From assembly GCF_014647515.1 (NCBI RefSeq), contig NZ_BMPI01000047.1, positions 18,135 through 82,134 on the forward strand: a stretch of 64,000 nt of DNA, in the 5' to 3' direction. The DNA comes from Dactylosporangium sucinum (GTDB lineage: Bacteria > Actinomycetota > Actinomycetes > Mycobacteriales > Micromonosporaceae). Both the position numbers and the translations under genes were made by a program. How positions within the stretch are numbered: position 1 is the stretch's first letter; each line of letters begins with the position of its first letter. The notes under the pieces were generated by a model that worked only from the letters and a program-made list of their open reading frames with translations, searched no databases and was not told the origin of the DNA. Positions 33,205-41,753 of the stretch are shown here, in pieces.

Positions 33205-34194
33205 TCAATGGTGTACTGCACTCAGGGTTACGCCGTCGACCAGCTCGCACGGCAGCAGCCGCTGCCGCGCCGCGCTCCCGTTGACCAGGGCCGTCAGGTC
33301 GTCGGCGGCCTGCCAGCCCATCTCGCGCCGCGGCGTGCGGAACCGGGTCATCTCCCTCGGTGCCGGCGTCGCCGGCTTCCGGGTGGGCTCGCCGAGCGCG
33401 ACGACCGACACCTCCGGCTTGCCGTGGTGCTCCAGGGCCGCGATCGCCTCGCCGGCGTCGGCCGGCTCCTCCAGCAGGATCGCGGTGAAGTCGCCGCGGA
33501 CGGCCCGGTCGAGCCGGGTATGGTGGACGCCGCCCACCCCGGTGCTCAGGCACGCCTCGGCGAACCCGCGCAGCCGGTCGGCGTGCGACTCGGCCGGCCC
33601 GCCGGTGCCGACGTACGCGAGCCGGCGGTGCCCCATGGCGACGGCCCTGCGCACCAGCGCACCGACCGCGGTCGCGTAGTCCGCGCCCACGTACGGCACC
33701 CGCTCGCCGTCCCGCCGCCCGACGCACACGAACGGTTGCCCCTCGGCGACGAGCCGCTCAAGCTCGATTCGGTCGATCGACCGACCGAGGAGGATGCAGC
33801 CGTCGGCGAGGCGCATCCGGTTGTCCCCCTCGAACAGCCGCCGCCGCCCGTCCACGACCGGCGTGCTGGTGAACAGCAGCAGGTCGCACCCGAGCTCCTC
33901 CGCGCGCTCCTCGATGCCGATGAGGAAGGGGTGGTAGAAGTCGGCGGCCGCGCTGGGGAACACAGGCTCGTACGTGAACACGCCGAGGATCCGGTTGCTG
34001 CGATCGGCCAGCCGGCGCCCGACGACGTCGGCCACGTACCCGGTCTCCCGGATGGCGTCGAGCACCCGCTGCCGCGTCTCGGGCGCGATGCGGACCCCGC
34101 TGTCGGCCCGGTCGTTCAGCACGAGCGAAACGGTGGCCTGGCTGACCCCGGTCATCCGCGCGATGTCCCGCTGCGTGACCCTCCGCCCGACCAT
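33205..34194 (-). CDS. LacI family transcriptional regulator, copy 1
   Basis: 329 residues, HTH VTQRDIARMTGVSQATVSLV identical to that of the copy at 27.6 kb. Sensor domain has ILGVFTYEPVFPSAAADFYH, LLGRSIDRIELERLVAEG and YVGTGGPAESHADRLRGF. It heads the operon and ends 13 bp before the oxidoreductase gene. Two operator-like palindromes sit 20 and 118 bp upstream, consistent with self-repression through a DNA loop. Confidence 0.9.
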   Translation of the reverse strand: MVGRRVTQRDIARMTGVSQATVSLVLNDRADSGVRIAPETRQRVLDAIRETGYVADVVGRRLADRSNRILGVFTYEPVFPSAAADFYHPFLIGIEERAEELGCDLLLFTSTPVVDGRRRLFEGDNRMRLADGCILLGRSIDRIELERLVAEGQPFVCVGRRDGERVPYVGADYATAVGALVRRAVAMGHRRLAYVGTGGPAESHADRLRGFAEACLSTGVGGVHHTRLDRAVRGDFTAILLEEPADAGEAIAALEHHGKPEVSVVALGEPTRKPATPAPREMTRFRTPRREMGWQAADDLTALVNGSAARQRLLPCELVDGVTLSAVHH

Positions 34195-34214
34195 CGTCGC
34201 CCCGCCTTCGTTGA

Positions 34215-34228
34215 CTAATGCGTATCAG
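34215..34228. promoter_or_regulatory. LacI operator-like palindrome 1
   Basis: CTAATGCGTATCAG: half-sites CTAAT and ATCAG around a central CG, the form usual for LacI family operators. The preceding CGTTGA is shared with site 2. Confidence 0.55.
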
Positions 34229-34312
34229 CACCCGTTGGCGGCAAATCCTGCGCGCTGCCGCACTGCCGGGTCAATGCGCTGGAGGGGATTCGTTACCGTC
34301 TTGCGCCGTTGA

Positions 34313-34326
34313 CTAATACGGATTAG
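34313..34326. promoter_or_regulatory. LacI operator-like palindrome 2
   Basis: CTAATACGGATTAG, with exact half-sites CTAAT/ATTAG and central CG, also after CGTTGA. Centres of the two sites are 98 bp apart. Confidence 0.55.
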
Positions 34327-34339
34327 CGTCGTCGTGCGC

Positions 34340-34800
34340 GCGGCTGACGCCCGCGCCGTTCACGCGTGCGCGGGCGTCGACGGATCGCGCCTTGCCGCGG
34401 TGGTCCCGCTTGCGCGCGCTGCGCGCCGGCCGCTCCCGCGCCGGCCCGCTGGCCGCTCCCGCGCCGGCCGAGCCCGCGCCCGCCTGCTGGCCGCGCGCGC
34501 CGGCCCGCTGGCTGAGCCCCGTCCGCGCCCGCGGCCTTCGTCGTCAGCTCCCCCCAGTGCCTCGCCCACCCGTGCCCGCCGGCTGAGCCCCACTCGCGCC
34601 CGCGGCCTGCGGCGGCTCCGCCCAGTGGCGCCCGCGCCCGCTGGCTGGGCCCCGTCCGCGCCCGCGGCCTGCGGCAGCTCCGCCCAGTGCCTCGCCCGCC
34701 CGCGCCCCGTCCGCCCGCCGCGCGCCGCGGGCCCGCGCGTGTGGGCGATCCGCGGCTCACGCGCTCTCGGCCGCGCCGCCCGCGTGTGGTGGCGCGGCCT
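34340..34800. repeat. Non-coding GC-rich imperfect repeat block
   Basis: About 460 bp of very low A content on the plus strand. Three imperfect units of 62-71 bp start at 34511, 34582 and 34644, each beginning GCTG(A/G)GCCCC and including GCGCCCGCGGCCT and CCCAGTG. The 5' part has CGCGCCGGCC repeats. Open frames here are low-complexity artefacts on all strands. Confidence 0.65.
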
Positions 34801-34815
34801 GGCCCGCCCCAAAGC

Positions 34816-34884
34816 TGACCTTGGTGGATTTCCGTTGCCGGGGGACTGAAGAGTTGCCGGGGCGACCGGAACTCACCAAGGTCA
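34816..34884. repeat. Inverted repeat, palindrome type A, copy 2
   Basis: TGACCTTGGTGGATTTCCG (from 34816) pairs imperfectly with the complement ending at 34884 (ACTCACCAAGGTCA). Same core as 12213-12270. It stands 23 bp past the stop of the response regulator gene, a terminator position. Confidence 0.7.
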
Positions 34885-34906
34885 AGTTGACCGACTTCGG
34901 GCGGGG

Positions 34907-35515
34907 TCAGAGCCAGCCGTTGGACTGGGCTACGCCGACGGCCTCGATGCGGTTCCGCGTGCCGGTCTTGGTGATGGCGGCCGAGAGGTAGTTGCGCACG
35001 GTGCTCTCCGAGAGGTGCAGCCGCGCGGCGATGTCGGCGACCGTCGAGCCGTCGGCGGCCTCGCGGAGCACGTCGCGCTCCCGGTCGGTGAGCGGATCCG
35101 GCCCGGCGGCCAGCGCGGCCGCGGCGAGGGCGGGGTCGACGACGCGTTCGCCGGCCAGCACCCGCCGGATGGCCGCCGCCAGCTCCTCGACCGGCCCGTC
35201 CTTGACCAGGAACCCGCTCGCCCCGGCCTCCATCGCCCGCCGCAGGTATCCGGGCCGCCCGAACGTCGTCAGGATGAGCACCCGGCACCCGGGCAGCCGC
35301 CGCCGCAGCTCGGCCGCCGCGGTCAGCCCGTCACCACCGGGCATCTCGATGTCGAGCAGGGCCACGTCGGGCCGCTCCCGCACCGCCGTCGGCACGACCG
35401 CGTCCCCGGTCGCGACCTGCGCGACCACCTCGAGGTCCGGCTCCAGCCCCAGCAGCAGCGCGAGCGCCCCGCGCATCATCCCCTGGTCCTCGGCCAGCAG
35501 AATCCGGATCGTCAC
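34907..35515 (-). CDS. NarL/LuxR-type response regulator (DesR-like)
   Basis: 202 residues from GTG. The receiver domain has the acidic pocket LLAEDQ, the phosphorylated Asp55 in VALLDIEMPG, the switch Thr in LILTTFG and Lys in FLVKDGP. The C-terminal LuxR HTH spans about 140-200 (LTDRERDVLREAADGST, AARLHLSESTVRNYLSAAI). It pairs with the histidine kinase 247 bp upstream and probably regulates the adjacent ABC exporter. The gap between the two contains a duplicated GCCGTGCGCGGGGAG and no gene. Confidence 0.9.
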   Translation of the reverse strand: MTIRILLAEDQGMMRGALALLLGLEPDLEVVAQVATGDAVVPTAVRERPDVALLDIEMPGGDGLTAAAELRRRLPGCRVLILTTFGRPGYLRRAMEAGASGFLVKDGPVEELAAAIRRVLAGERVVDPALAAAALAAGPDPLTDRERDVLREAADGSTVADIAARLHLSESTVRNYLSAAITKTGTRNRIEAVGVAQSNGWL

Positions 35516-35762
35516 AGCCGCCCGCCTACCGCCACCGGCCCAAGATACGCGACCCGCGTTCGACGACGACGAAACCGTGAACGGCCCGCGGGAACGAGGC
35601 CAGGCAACAAGTCGCGGTGGTGCGGCGCGGTCGCGGCCGTGGGGCAGGTGCGGCGGGCGGTCCAGGCGGCGTGCCGGAGGGACGTCCCCAAGCAGACGCG
35701 GTCGAGGCATGCCAGCGTGGCCGTGCGCGGGGAGGCCGTGCGCGGGGAGGCCGTTGGCGGCG

Positions 35763-36872
35763 TCATGCGGGCGTGGCCAGGGGAACGTTGGCCTGCAGGC
35801 TGAAGCCGCCGCCCGGGCGCGGGCCGGTTTCCAGGGTGCCGCCCGCGGCGCGTAAGCGTTCGGTCAGGCCGCGCAAGCCGTTGCCCGGGAGCGTGGACGT
35901 GGTGGCGGTGAAGCGGCCGTCGTCGGCCACCGACAGCGTGGCGGCGTCGTCGTCGGTCGTCAGGGTGATGGTGCAGGTCTTGGCCTCGCTGTGGCGCACG
36001 ACGTTGGTGACGGCCTCGCGGAGGACCCAGGCGAGCAGGTGGTCGGCCGGGTCCGGCAGCGGGGCGGCGGCGCGCTGGACCTCGGCCGTGATGCCCGCGG
36101 AGGACAGGGCGCCGCGGGCGCGGGTCAGCTCGGCCGTCAGGCCGCTCTCGCGGTAGCCGGTCACCGCCTCGCGGATCTCGACCAGCGCGCGGCGGCCCAC
36201 GTCCTCGATGTCGGCGGCCTGGGCGGCGGCCGCGGCCGGGTCGCGCTCGGCCAGGCGGCGGACCACCTCCGCCTTGACCACGATGACGGACAGCGTGTGG
36301 CCCAGCAGGTCGTGCAGGTCGCGGGAGAACCGCAGCCGCTCCTCGGCCACGGCCGCGACGGCGAGCGCCTCGCGGGTGCGGTGCAGCTCGGCCACCGTGC
36401 GGTTGAGCTGGCGGACCACGGCGACGAGGGCCGAGGACAGCGTCGTCGCGATCAGCGTGGTGGCCAGCTCGGCGGTCGGGACGCCGTGCGCCAGGCCGAT
36501 CACGGCGATCGCGGCGAGCGCGGCGAGGAACACGGTCAGGGCGGCGACCGGCTTCGGGGCGCCGCCGTAGACGGCGATGCCGCACACCGACACGAACAGC
36601 AGCACCACCAGCCAGTGCGAGCCGTGGACGGCGGCGATCGTCAGGCCCAGCGCCGCCACGGCGGCGAAGAACGTGTGCTTGGTGCGGGTGACCTCGTTGC
36701 CCTCGAAGCCGAGCGCCGCCGTGTAGATGTAGAGGGCCCAGAAGAGGACGAGGGCCGTCCCGCTCACCGGCCCGCGCACCGTGCTCATCGTGTCGAGCAG
36801 CGGGAACGTCCACACCCCGACCCAGATCATCCCCGCGATCGAGGGGCACCATCTCCGGCTCACGTCGTCCAC
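35763..36872 (-). CDS. Sensor histidine kinase, DesK-like (HisKA_3)
   Basis: 369 residues. Four or five membrane helices fill residues 10-150, with hardly any extracellular loop, so it may sense the membrane. The phosphorylation site His187 is in RFSRDLHDLLGHTLSV (HisKA_3 type). The ATPase domain has EAVTNVVRHS (N box), VADDGRF and GNGLRGLTERL. The GTG start lies 4 nt beyond the permease stop. DesK-type kinases next to ABC-2 exporters often report envelope stress or antibiotic action. Confidence 0.9.
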   Translation of the reverse strand: MDDVSRRWCPSIAGMIWVGVWTFPLLDTMSTVRGPVSGTALVLFWALYIYTAALGFEGNEVTRTKHTFFAAVAALGLTIAAVHGSHWLVVLLFVSVCGIAVYGGAPKPVAALTVFLAALAAIAVIGLAHGVPTAELATTLIATTLSSALVAVVRQLNRTVAELHRTREALAVAAVAEERLRFSRDLHDLLGHTLSVIVVKAEVVRRLAERDPAAAAAQAADIEDVGRRALVEIREAVTGYRESGLTAELTRARGALSSAGITAEVQRAAAPLPDPADHLLAWVLREAVTNVVRHSEAKTCTITLTTDDDAATLSVADDGRFTATTSTLPGNGLRGLTERLRAAGGTLETGPRPGGGFSLQANVPLATPA

Positions 36873-36876
36873 CCTG

Positions 36877-37614
36877 TCACAGCACCGCGACGCTGCGGGT
36901 GGAGCGCCGGTAGCCGAACACGGCGAGCGCCGTGAACGCCACCAGCCACGCGGCGAGCGTCAGCAGGTCGGTCAGCGTGGGCGCGCCGCCGAACGCCACC
37001 CGCCAGGCCATGTCGGCGTAGGCGTGCGTCGGCAGCCACCGGCCGACGTCGGCCAGCCAGCCGGGCAGGATGTCGAGCGGGAGCCAGAGGCCGCCGGCGA
37101 TCGACAGCCCGAGATACACCAGGAGATTCAGCGGCTGGACCGTCTGCGCCGTCGCCAGGCAGCCGAGCGCGATGCCCAGCAGGGCGAAGGGCAGCGAACC
37201 CAGCCACAGCAACGGCACGATCGCCAGCCACTGCCCCGGCCGCAGCGACACCCCGTTGACCGCGACGGCCGCCCCGCACAGCGCGAGCACCGGCACCAGC
37301 GCCGTGGCGAGGGCCGTGACCCCCTTGCCGAGCACCACCTTCACCGGCGGCAGCGGGGTCAGGCGCAGCTGGCGCAGCCAGCCGATCGAGCGGTCGAGCA
37401 CCAGCCCGGACGCGTAGTTGAGCAGCGCGCCGATGGCGCCGTAGGCCGCCATCGACACCATCGTGTAGGTGGCGGCGGTGGCCTGGTCCTGGCCGGTGAT
37501 CGTGGTGAGGTTGGTGAAGAGCAGGTAGCTCAGCAGCGGCATGAAAACGGCGAAGATGAGCAGCCCCGGCATGCGGACCAGCCGGCGCAGCTCCAGGCGG
37601 ACGTAGGGCAGCAT
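36877..37614 (-). CDS. ABC-2 type exporter permease
   Basis: 245 residues, six membrane helices (LLIFAVFMPLLSYLLF, VTALATALVPVLALCGAAVA, LAIVPLLWLGSLPFALLGIA, LLVYLGLSIAGGLWLPLDIL). The ATG overlaps the ATPase stop (ATGA). With the ATPase it forms an exporter of the kind that removes antibiotics or lipids. Confidence 0.88.
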   Translation of the reverse strand: MLPYVRLELRRLVRMPGLLIFAVFMPLLSYLLFTNLTTITGQDQATAATYTMVSMAAYGAIGALLNYASGLVLDRSIGWLRQLRLTPLPPVKVVLGKGVTALATALVPVLALCGAAVAVNGVSLRPGQWLAIVPLLWLGSLPFALLGIALGCLATAQTVQPLNLLVYLGLSIAGGLWLPLDILPGWLADVGRWLPTHAYADMAWRVAFGGAPTLTDLLTLAAWLVAFTALAVFGYRRSTRSVAVL

Positions 37615-38477
37615 CAGGCCTCCCGGGCGGTCAGGGCGAGGAACGCCGACTCGAGGTCGGCCCCGCCGACCTCCAGGTCGCGCAGCAGCCCGGCGGCGGC
37701 GAGCGCGAGGACCGTCTCGTCGGCGTCGGTGGTGGTGAGGACGGCGCGGTCGTTGCGGCGGTGGACGGCGACGACCCCCGGCAGCACCGAATAGTCGGCA
37801 GTGGTCAGGGCGACGCTCACCGTCCGCACGTCGACGCGCCGCTTCACCTCGGCCGCGGTGCCGTCGGCGATGACCCGGCCCCGGTCGAGCACCACGATGC
37901 GGTCGGCGTTGGCGTCGGCCTCCTCCAGGTAGTGCGTCGAGAACAGCACCGTGCGCCCGTAGCCGCGCATCGCCGCCCAGAACGCCCGCCGCGCGGACAC
38001 GTCGAGCGCCGCCGTCGGCTCGTCGAGCACGAGCAGGTCGGGCCGGCCGATGACCGCCATCGCGAAGCGCAGCCGCTGCGCCTGCCCGCCGGAGAGCCGC
38101 TCGGCCGGCCGGCGGGCCAGCTCGGTGAGGTCGGCCAGGTCGAGCGCCTCGGCGACCGGCATCGGCTTCGGATAGACGTCGTGGAGGAACCGCAGCAGGT
38201 CGCCGACGGTCGCGTGCGGCAGCAGCCCGCCGACCTGCGGCATCGCCCCGACCTGCCCGGCCGCGACGGCCGCCGCCGGCGTGCGGCCGAACAGTCGCAC
38301 GGTGCCGGTGCGCGGCGGCAGCAGCCCGAGCAGCATCAGCAGCGTCGTCGACTTCCCGGCCCCGTTGGGCCCGAGCACGGCGACGACCTCCCCGGCGGCG
38401 ATCCGCAGCGACACGTCCTCCACGGCCTGCACTGTGCCGTAGGCGTATGACAGTTTCTCGAGCGCAACCGCGTCCAT
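37614..38477 (-). CDS. ABC exporter ATP-binding protein
   Basis: 287 residues. Walker A is GPNGAGKST, the Q loop GAMPQ, signature LSGGQAQRLRFAM, Walker B LLVLDEPTAALD, H loop FSTHYLEEAD. The C-terminal 70 residues are the DrrA-type extension. TACCGT lies 6 nt before the ATG at 38477 and marks a leaderless start for the operon ATPase-permease-kinase-regulator. Confidence 0.92.
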   Translation of the reverse strand: MDAVALEKLSYAYGTVQAVEDVSLRIAAGEVVAVLGPNGAGKSTTLLMLLGLLPPRTGTVRLFGRTPAAAVAAGQVGAMPQVGGLLPHATVGDLLRFLHDVYPKPMPVAEALDLADLTELARRPAERLSGGQAQRLRFAMAVIGRPDLLVLDEPTAALDVSARRAFWAAMRGYGRTVLFSTHYLEEADANADRIVVLDRGRVIADGTAAEVKRRVDVRTVSVALTTADYSVLPGVVAVHRRNDRAVLTTTDADETVLALAAAGLLRDLEVGGADLESAFLALTAREA

Positions 38478-38483
38478 GACCTC

Positions 38484-38489
38484 ACGGTA
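38484..38489 (-). promoter_or_regulatory. Putative -10 element (TACCGT) of the exporter/two-component operon
   Basis: 6-nt gap to ATG 38477; divergent from the element at 38555. Confidence 0.5.
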
Positions 38490-38554
38490 GGAACGCATCG
38501 ACGCAGGGTGCAGAGCAGTCGATCCAGCAAACGCGGTGACAAATGTCCTGCCGG

Positions 38555-38560
38555 TACCAT
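38555..38560 (+). promoter_or_regulatory. Putative -10 element (TACCAT) of the DyP peroxidase gene
   Basis: 6-nt gap to ATG 38567; no ribosome site between. Confidence 0.5.
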
Positions 38561-38566
38561 CCGCGC

Positions 38567-39427
38567 ATGGCACCGACCCCACAGCCCGGCATCTTCGCGG
38601 CGGCCCTCGCCGAGCACGTCTACCTGGAGCTCGACGCGAGACCGGGCAGCGGCAGGGAAGACCTGATCAGAGCGCTCAACGCGGTGGGCGAGCCGATGCC
38701 GGCGACCGGTGCGATCAACGTGGTGGCCGGCCTGCGGCCGTCGCTGTGGGGCAGCGACGCCGGGGACTTCACCGAGCCGGTCACCGGCCCCGACGGCTTC
38801 ACGATGCCCGCCACCCAGCACGACGCCTGGCTGTGGCTGGCCGGCGCCGACCGCACCGCGCTGTTCGACTACACGCGGGCCGCGCTCGGCGTCCTCGACC
38901 CCGTGGTGACGGTCGCCACCGAGGTCGCCGGCTGGGTGTACCACCACGACCGCGACCTGACCGGCTTCATCGACGGCACCGAGAACCCGCCGCGCAGCCT
39001 CGCCCCGAGCGTCGCCACGCGCGACGGCACCGCCATCGCGCTCGTCCAGCAGTGGCGGCACGACACCGGCGCCTTCGACGCGCTCAGCGTCGCGGAGCAG
39101 GAGCTCGTCATCGGCCGCACCAAGGCGGACAGTGTCGAGCTCGGCGAGGACCGCCAGCCGCCCACGTCGCACGTCTCCCGCACGGTCGTGGAGGAGGACG
39201 GCGAGGAGCTGAAGATCTTCCGGCGCAACACGGCCTACGGCACGGTGCGCGACCACGGCACGATGTTCGTCGGCTTCTGCGCGAGCCAGCACCCGCTCGC
39301 CGAGATGCTGCGCCGCATGGCCGGGGTCGGCGACGGGGTGCGCGACGCGCTGACCCGCTACACGACCCCGCTCACGGGCGCCTACTACGTGATCCCGCCG
39401 GTCGAGACGTTAGCCGCGTTCGGCTAG
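38567..39427 (+). CDS. DyP-type heme peroxidase
   Basis: 286 residues. The family motif GxxDG is GFIDGTENP; the proximal His is likely in TSHVSRTVVEEDGEELKIF, near RRNTAYGTVRDHGTMFVGFC. No Tat signal, so it is an intracellular type or is loaded into an encapsulin; the C-terminus (ETLAAFG) is short and no encapsulin gene is next to it. Oxidises dyes or porphyrin-like substrates with peroxide. Its end overlaps the convergent gene by 18 bp. Confidence 0.9.
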   Translation: MAPTPQPGIFAAALAEHVYLELDARPGSGREDLIRALNAVGEPMPATGAINVVAGLRPSLWGSDAGDFTEPVTGPDGFTMPATQHDAWLWLAGADRTALFDYTRAALGVLDPVVTVATEVAGWVYHHDRDLTGFIDGTENPPRSLAPSVATRDGTAIALVQQWRHDTGAFDALSVAEQELVIGRTKADSVELGEDRQPPTSHVSRTVVEEDGEELKIFRRNTAYGTVRDHGTMFVGFCASQHPLAEMLRRMAGVGDGVRDALTRYTTPLTGAYYVIPPVETLAAFG

Positions 39428-40042
39428 CGGCCGCCCGTCCCAGCGCCAGTCCTCGCGCGCCGGGTGGCCGGGCAGCTCGGCGCGGCCGGTCGCCCACAGC
39501 AGCGCCTGCCACGGATCGTCACCCGGCGGCACCCCGGGGAACAGCCGGTCGAGCACCGCCTGGCACAGGTCCGCCGGAGGCTTCCACGGCCGCCCCACGG
39601 TGTCGGCCACGTCCCACGCGTGGACCAGCACCTCGACGACGCCCATCGCCGCGAACCCCTCGGGATCGCTGACGCCGTAGGGGTGGTAGCCGCGCCGGTG
39701 CGCCGGGGCCGTGTCGACCACGCCGGCCAGCATCGTGCCGCACGCCTCGAGCACGCGCATGAGGCCCAGCGTGCCGCCCCCGGCCTCGACGAAGATCGTG
39801 CTGGAGGGGCCGTCGTCGCGCATCGTGCGCCAGACGATCGGCAGGTAGGCGTCCTGCGGCGGGTCGGCCAGCGCGACCTGACCGGCATAGGCGAACAGGT
39901 CGTCCGCCATGTGCTCGATCGTCTCCCAGCACGACCAGGTCAGCGTGCCGGCCGGGCGGCCCCAGCCGTCGTCCGGCACGTCGCCGAAGGCCTCCCGGAC
40001 CAGCGCCACCGCGCGCAGGACGTCTCCGCCACTCATCGTCAC
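39410..40042 (-). CDS. Mycothiol-dependent maleylpyruvate isomerase/DinB-fold-like protein
   Basis: 210 residues. TWSCWETIEHMADDLFAYAG is the metal-binding helix (HMADD) of the MDMPI/DinB fold, followed by GVVEVLVHAWDVADTVGRPW, the second conserved helix. These proteins use mycothiol or act as thiol transferases in actinobacteria; the substrate is unknown. The GTG start overlaps the stop of the ABC ATPase gene (GTGA); an ATG at 40036 is the alternative, and a TAGGTT hexamer 7 nt upstream hints at an extra promoter. It may protect against a compound exported by the transporter. Confidence 0.75.
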   Translation of the reverse strand: MTMSGGDVLRAVALVREAFGDVPDDGWGRPAGTLTWSCWETIEHMADDLFAYAGQVALADPPQDAYLPIVWRTMRDDGPSSTIFVEAGGGTLGLMRVLEACGTMLAGVVDTAPAHRRGYHPYGVSDPEGFAAMGVVEVLVHAWDVADTVGRPWKPPADLCQAVLDRLFPGVPPGDDPWQALLWATGRAELPGHPAREDWRWDGRPLAERG

Positions 40043-40968
40043 GCCGCCGAACCTAGCAGGTACAGCTGGCGCACCACGGCCTCGATGTCGGGTTCCTCGA
40101 TCGTGAGGTCGTGGACCTGGACCCGCTCGGCCACCGCGGCCAGCACGGCCGCGACCGTCGACGAGCCCGGGGCGAACGCCAGCCGCTGGCGCAGCCCGCC
40201 CGCCTCGGCGCCGATGAACCGCGTGCCGGGCACCCCCGTCAGGTCCGCGGCCGGCTCGGCCAGGTCGAGCACGACGATCCGCTCCGCGCCCACCTGGCCG
40301 GCCAGCTCGGCGAGGGTGCCGTCGAAGGCGAGCCGCCCGTGGTCGACGACCAGGATGCGGCCGGTGAGCCGGTGCACGTCGCCCATGTCGTGGGTGGCCA
40401 GCAGCAGGCTGGTGCCGTGCAGCTCGCGCTGCTCGGTGAGGAACACCCGCAGCCGCTCCTTGCTCAGCACGTCGAGCCCGATCGTCGGCTCGTCGAGGAT
40501 GAGCAGCTCCGGCGAGTGCAGCAGCGCCGCCGCCACCTCGCCGCGGATGCGCTGGCCCAGCGAGAGCTGCCGGACCGGGGTACCGAGGAACTCCCCGAGA
40601 TCGAGGCGGTCGGCCAGCTCGTCCAGCCGGCGCCCGGCGGCCGCCCGGTCCAGGCGGTGGATGGCGGCGAGCGCCCGGTACGAGTCGCGCAGCGGCAGGT
40701 CCCACCACAGCTGGCTGCGCTGCCCGAAGACGACGCCGATGCGGCGGGCCAGCTGGCGGCGGTGGCGCAGCGGTTCGAGACCGCAGGTGCGGGCCCGGCC
40801 CCCGGTGGGCTTGAGGATGCCGGTGAGCATCTTGATGGTGGTCGACTTCCCGGCGCCGTTCGCGCCGATGTAGCCGACCGCCGCGCCCGCCGGGATCGCG
40901 AACGTGAGCCCGTCGACGGCCTTGACCGCCTTGAACCGCCGCTCCAGCGCCTCGACCTCGATGATCAT
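40039..40968 (-). CDS. ABC exporter ATP-binding protein
   Basis: 309 residues. Walker A GANGAGKST, Q loop VVFGQRSQ, signature LSLGQRIRGEVAAALL, Walker B LLILDEPTIGLD, H loop LLATHDMGD. The FGQRSQLWWDLP and LSLGQRIR forms mark the group of ATPases that work with the PF06182-type permeases, the two genes that precede it. The ATG overlaps the previous stop (ATGA). Confidence 0.92.
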   Translation of the reverse strand: MIIEVEALERRFKAVKAVDGLTFAIPAGAAVGYIGANGAGKSTTIKMLTGILKPTGGRARTCGLEPLRHRRQLARRIGVVFGQRSQLWWDLPLRDSYRALAAIHRLDRAAAGRRLDELADRLDLGEFLGTPVRQLSLGQRIRGEVAAALLHSPELLILDEPTIGLDVLSKERLRVFLTEQRELHGTSLLLATHDMGDVHRLTGRILVVDHGRLAFDGTLAELAGQVGAERIVVLDLAEPAADLTGVPGTRFIGAEAGGLRQRLAFAPGSSTVAAVLAAVAERVQVHDLTIEEPDIEAVVRQLYLLGSAA

Positions 40969-41753
40969 GATCCCGTCCCGGTGTAGTGGCGGAGCCCGGC
41001 ACGCCAGCCCAGCAGCGCGACCGCCCAGGCCCCGGCCGCGGCGACCGGCGTGCACCAGCCGATCCAGGACGGGAACGGCCCGGGCAGGCCGAGCAGGGTC
41101 AGCACCGGCAGGTAGGCGGTGAACGCCGCCGGCACCACGAAGGTGAACAGCACCCGCAGCGGCGTGGTGTAGACGCTCGCCGGGAACTGCGCCGCGTAGC
41201 TGCCGCCGTAGACGAACGACGAGGTGAACTCGGCCCCGTCGACCATCCAGAACTGCACCGCCGCCGCGGCGACGAACAGGGCGGCGAAGATGGCGGCGCC
41301 GCTCACGATGGTCAGCGCGACGAGCCCGACCGACGCGGGGCTCCAGCCGGGGCCGGTCCGGGCCAGGGCCACGCCCGCGATCACGGATCCGGCGGCGGTA
41401 CGGCCGAGCCGGCGCAGCGACAGGTCGGCGGTGACCAGCTGGGCGAGGACCGGCAGCGGCCGCAGCAGGAAGGCGTCGAGCGTCCCGGCCCGCAGGTAGT
41501 TCGGCAGCGTGTCGAGGTGCCCGACGATGAGGTCGGCGAGGCTGAACGCGATGTGCCCGAGCGCGAACACCAGCAGGGCCGCGTCGAACGCGAGCCCGCC
41601 GAGCACCGGCACGTTGGCGAAGATGACGTACAGCTCGGCGAACCCGCTCGCGGTCGCACCGAGGCTGGCGGCGACCTCGATCGCGAACGACCCGCGGTAC
41701 GCCGTCTGGGAGCGCATCCGCAGTGCGACCAGCGTCAGGTAGGGGCTAGCCAC
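40965..41753 (-). CDS. ABC exporter permease B (ABC-2/PF06182-like)
   Basis: 262 residues, six membrane helices, with LIVGHLDTLPNYLRAGTLDA then FLLRPLPVL, a motif also seen in the companion permease (IRTGDIAVDLARPVDPML). The GTG overlaps the preceding gene by 8 bp. Two different permeases plus one ATPase is the normal composition of this exporter family. Confidence 0.88.
   Translation of the reverse strand: MASPYLTLVALRMRSQTAYRGSFAIEVAASLGATASGFAELYVIFANVPVLGGLAFDAALLVFALGHIAFSLADLIVGHLDTLPNYLRAGTLDAFLLRPLPVLAQLVTADLSLRRLGRTAAGSVIAGVALARTGPGWSPASVGLVALTIVSGAAIFAALFVAAAAVQFWMVDGAEFTSSFVYGGSYAAQFPASVYTTPLRVLFTFVVPAAFTAYLPVLTLLGLPGPFPSWIGWCTPVAAAGAWAVALLGWRAGLRHYTGTGS

Noticed and set aside
34323-35288. 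Arg/Gly/Ala-rich frames over 34.3-34.8 kb on both strands
   Set aside because: Produced by the GC-rich repeat block; no conserved protein features or ribosome sites.
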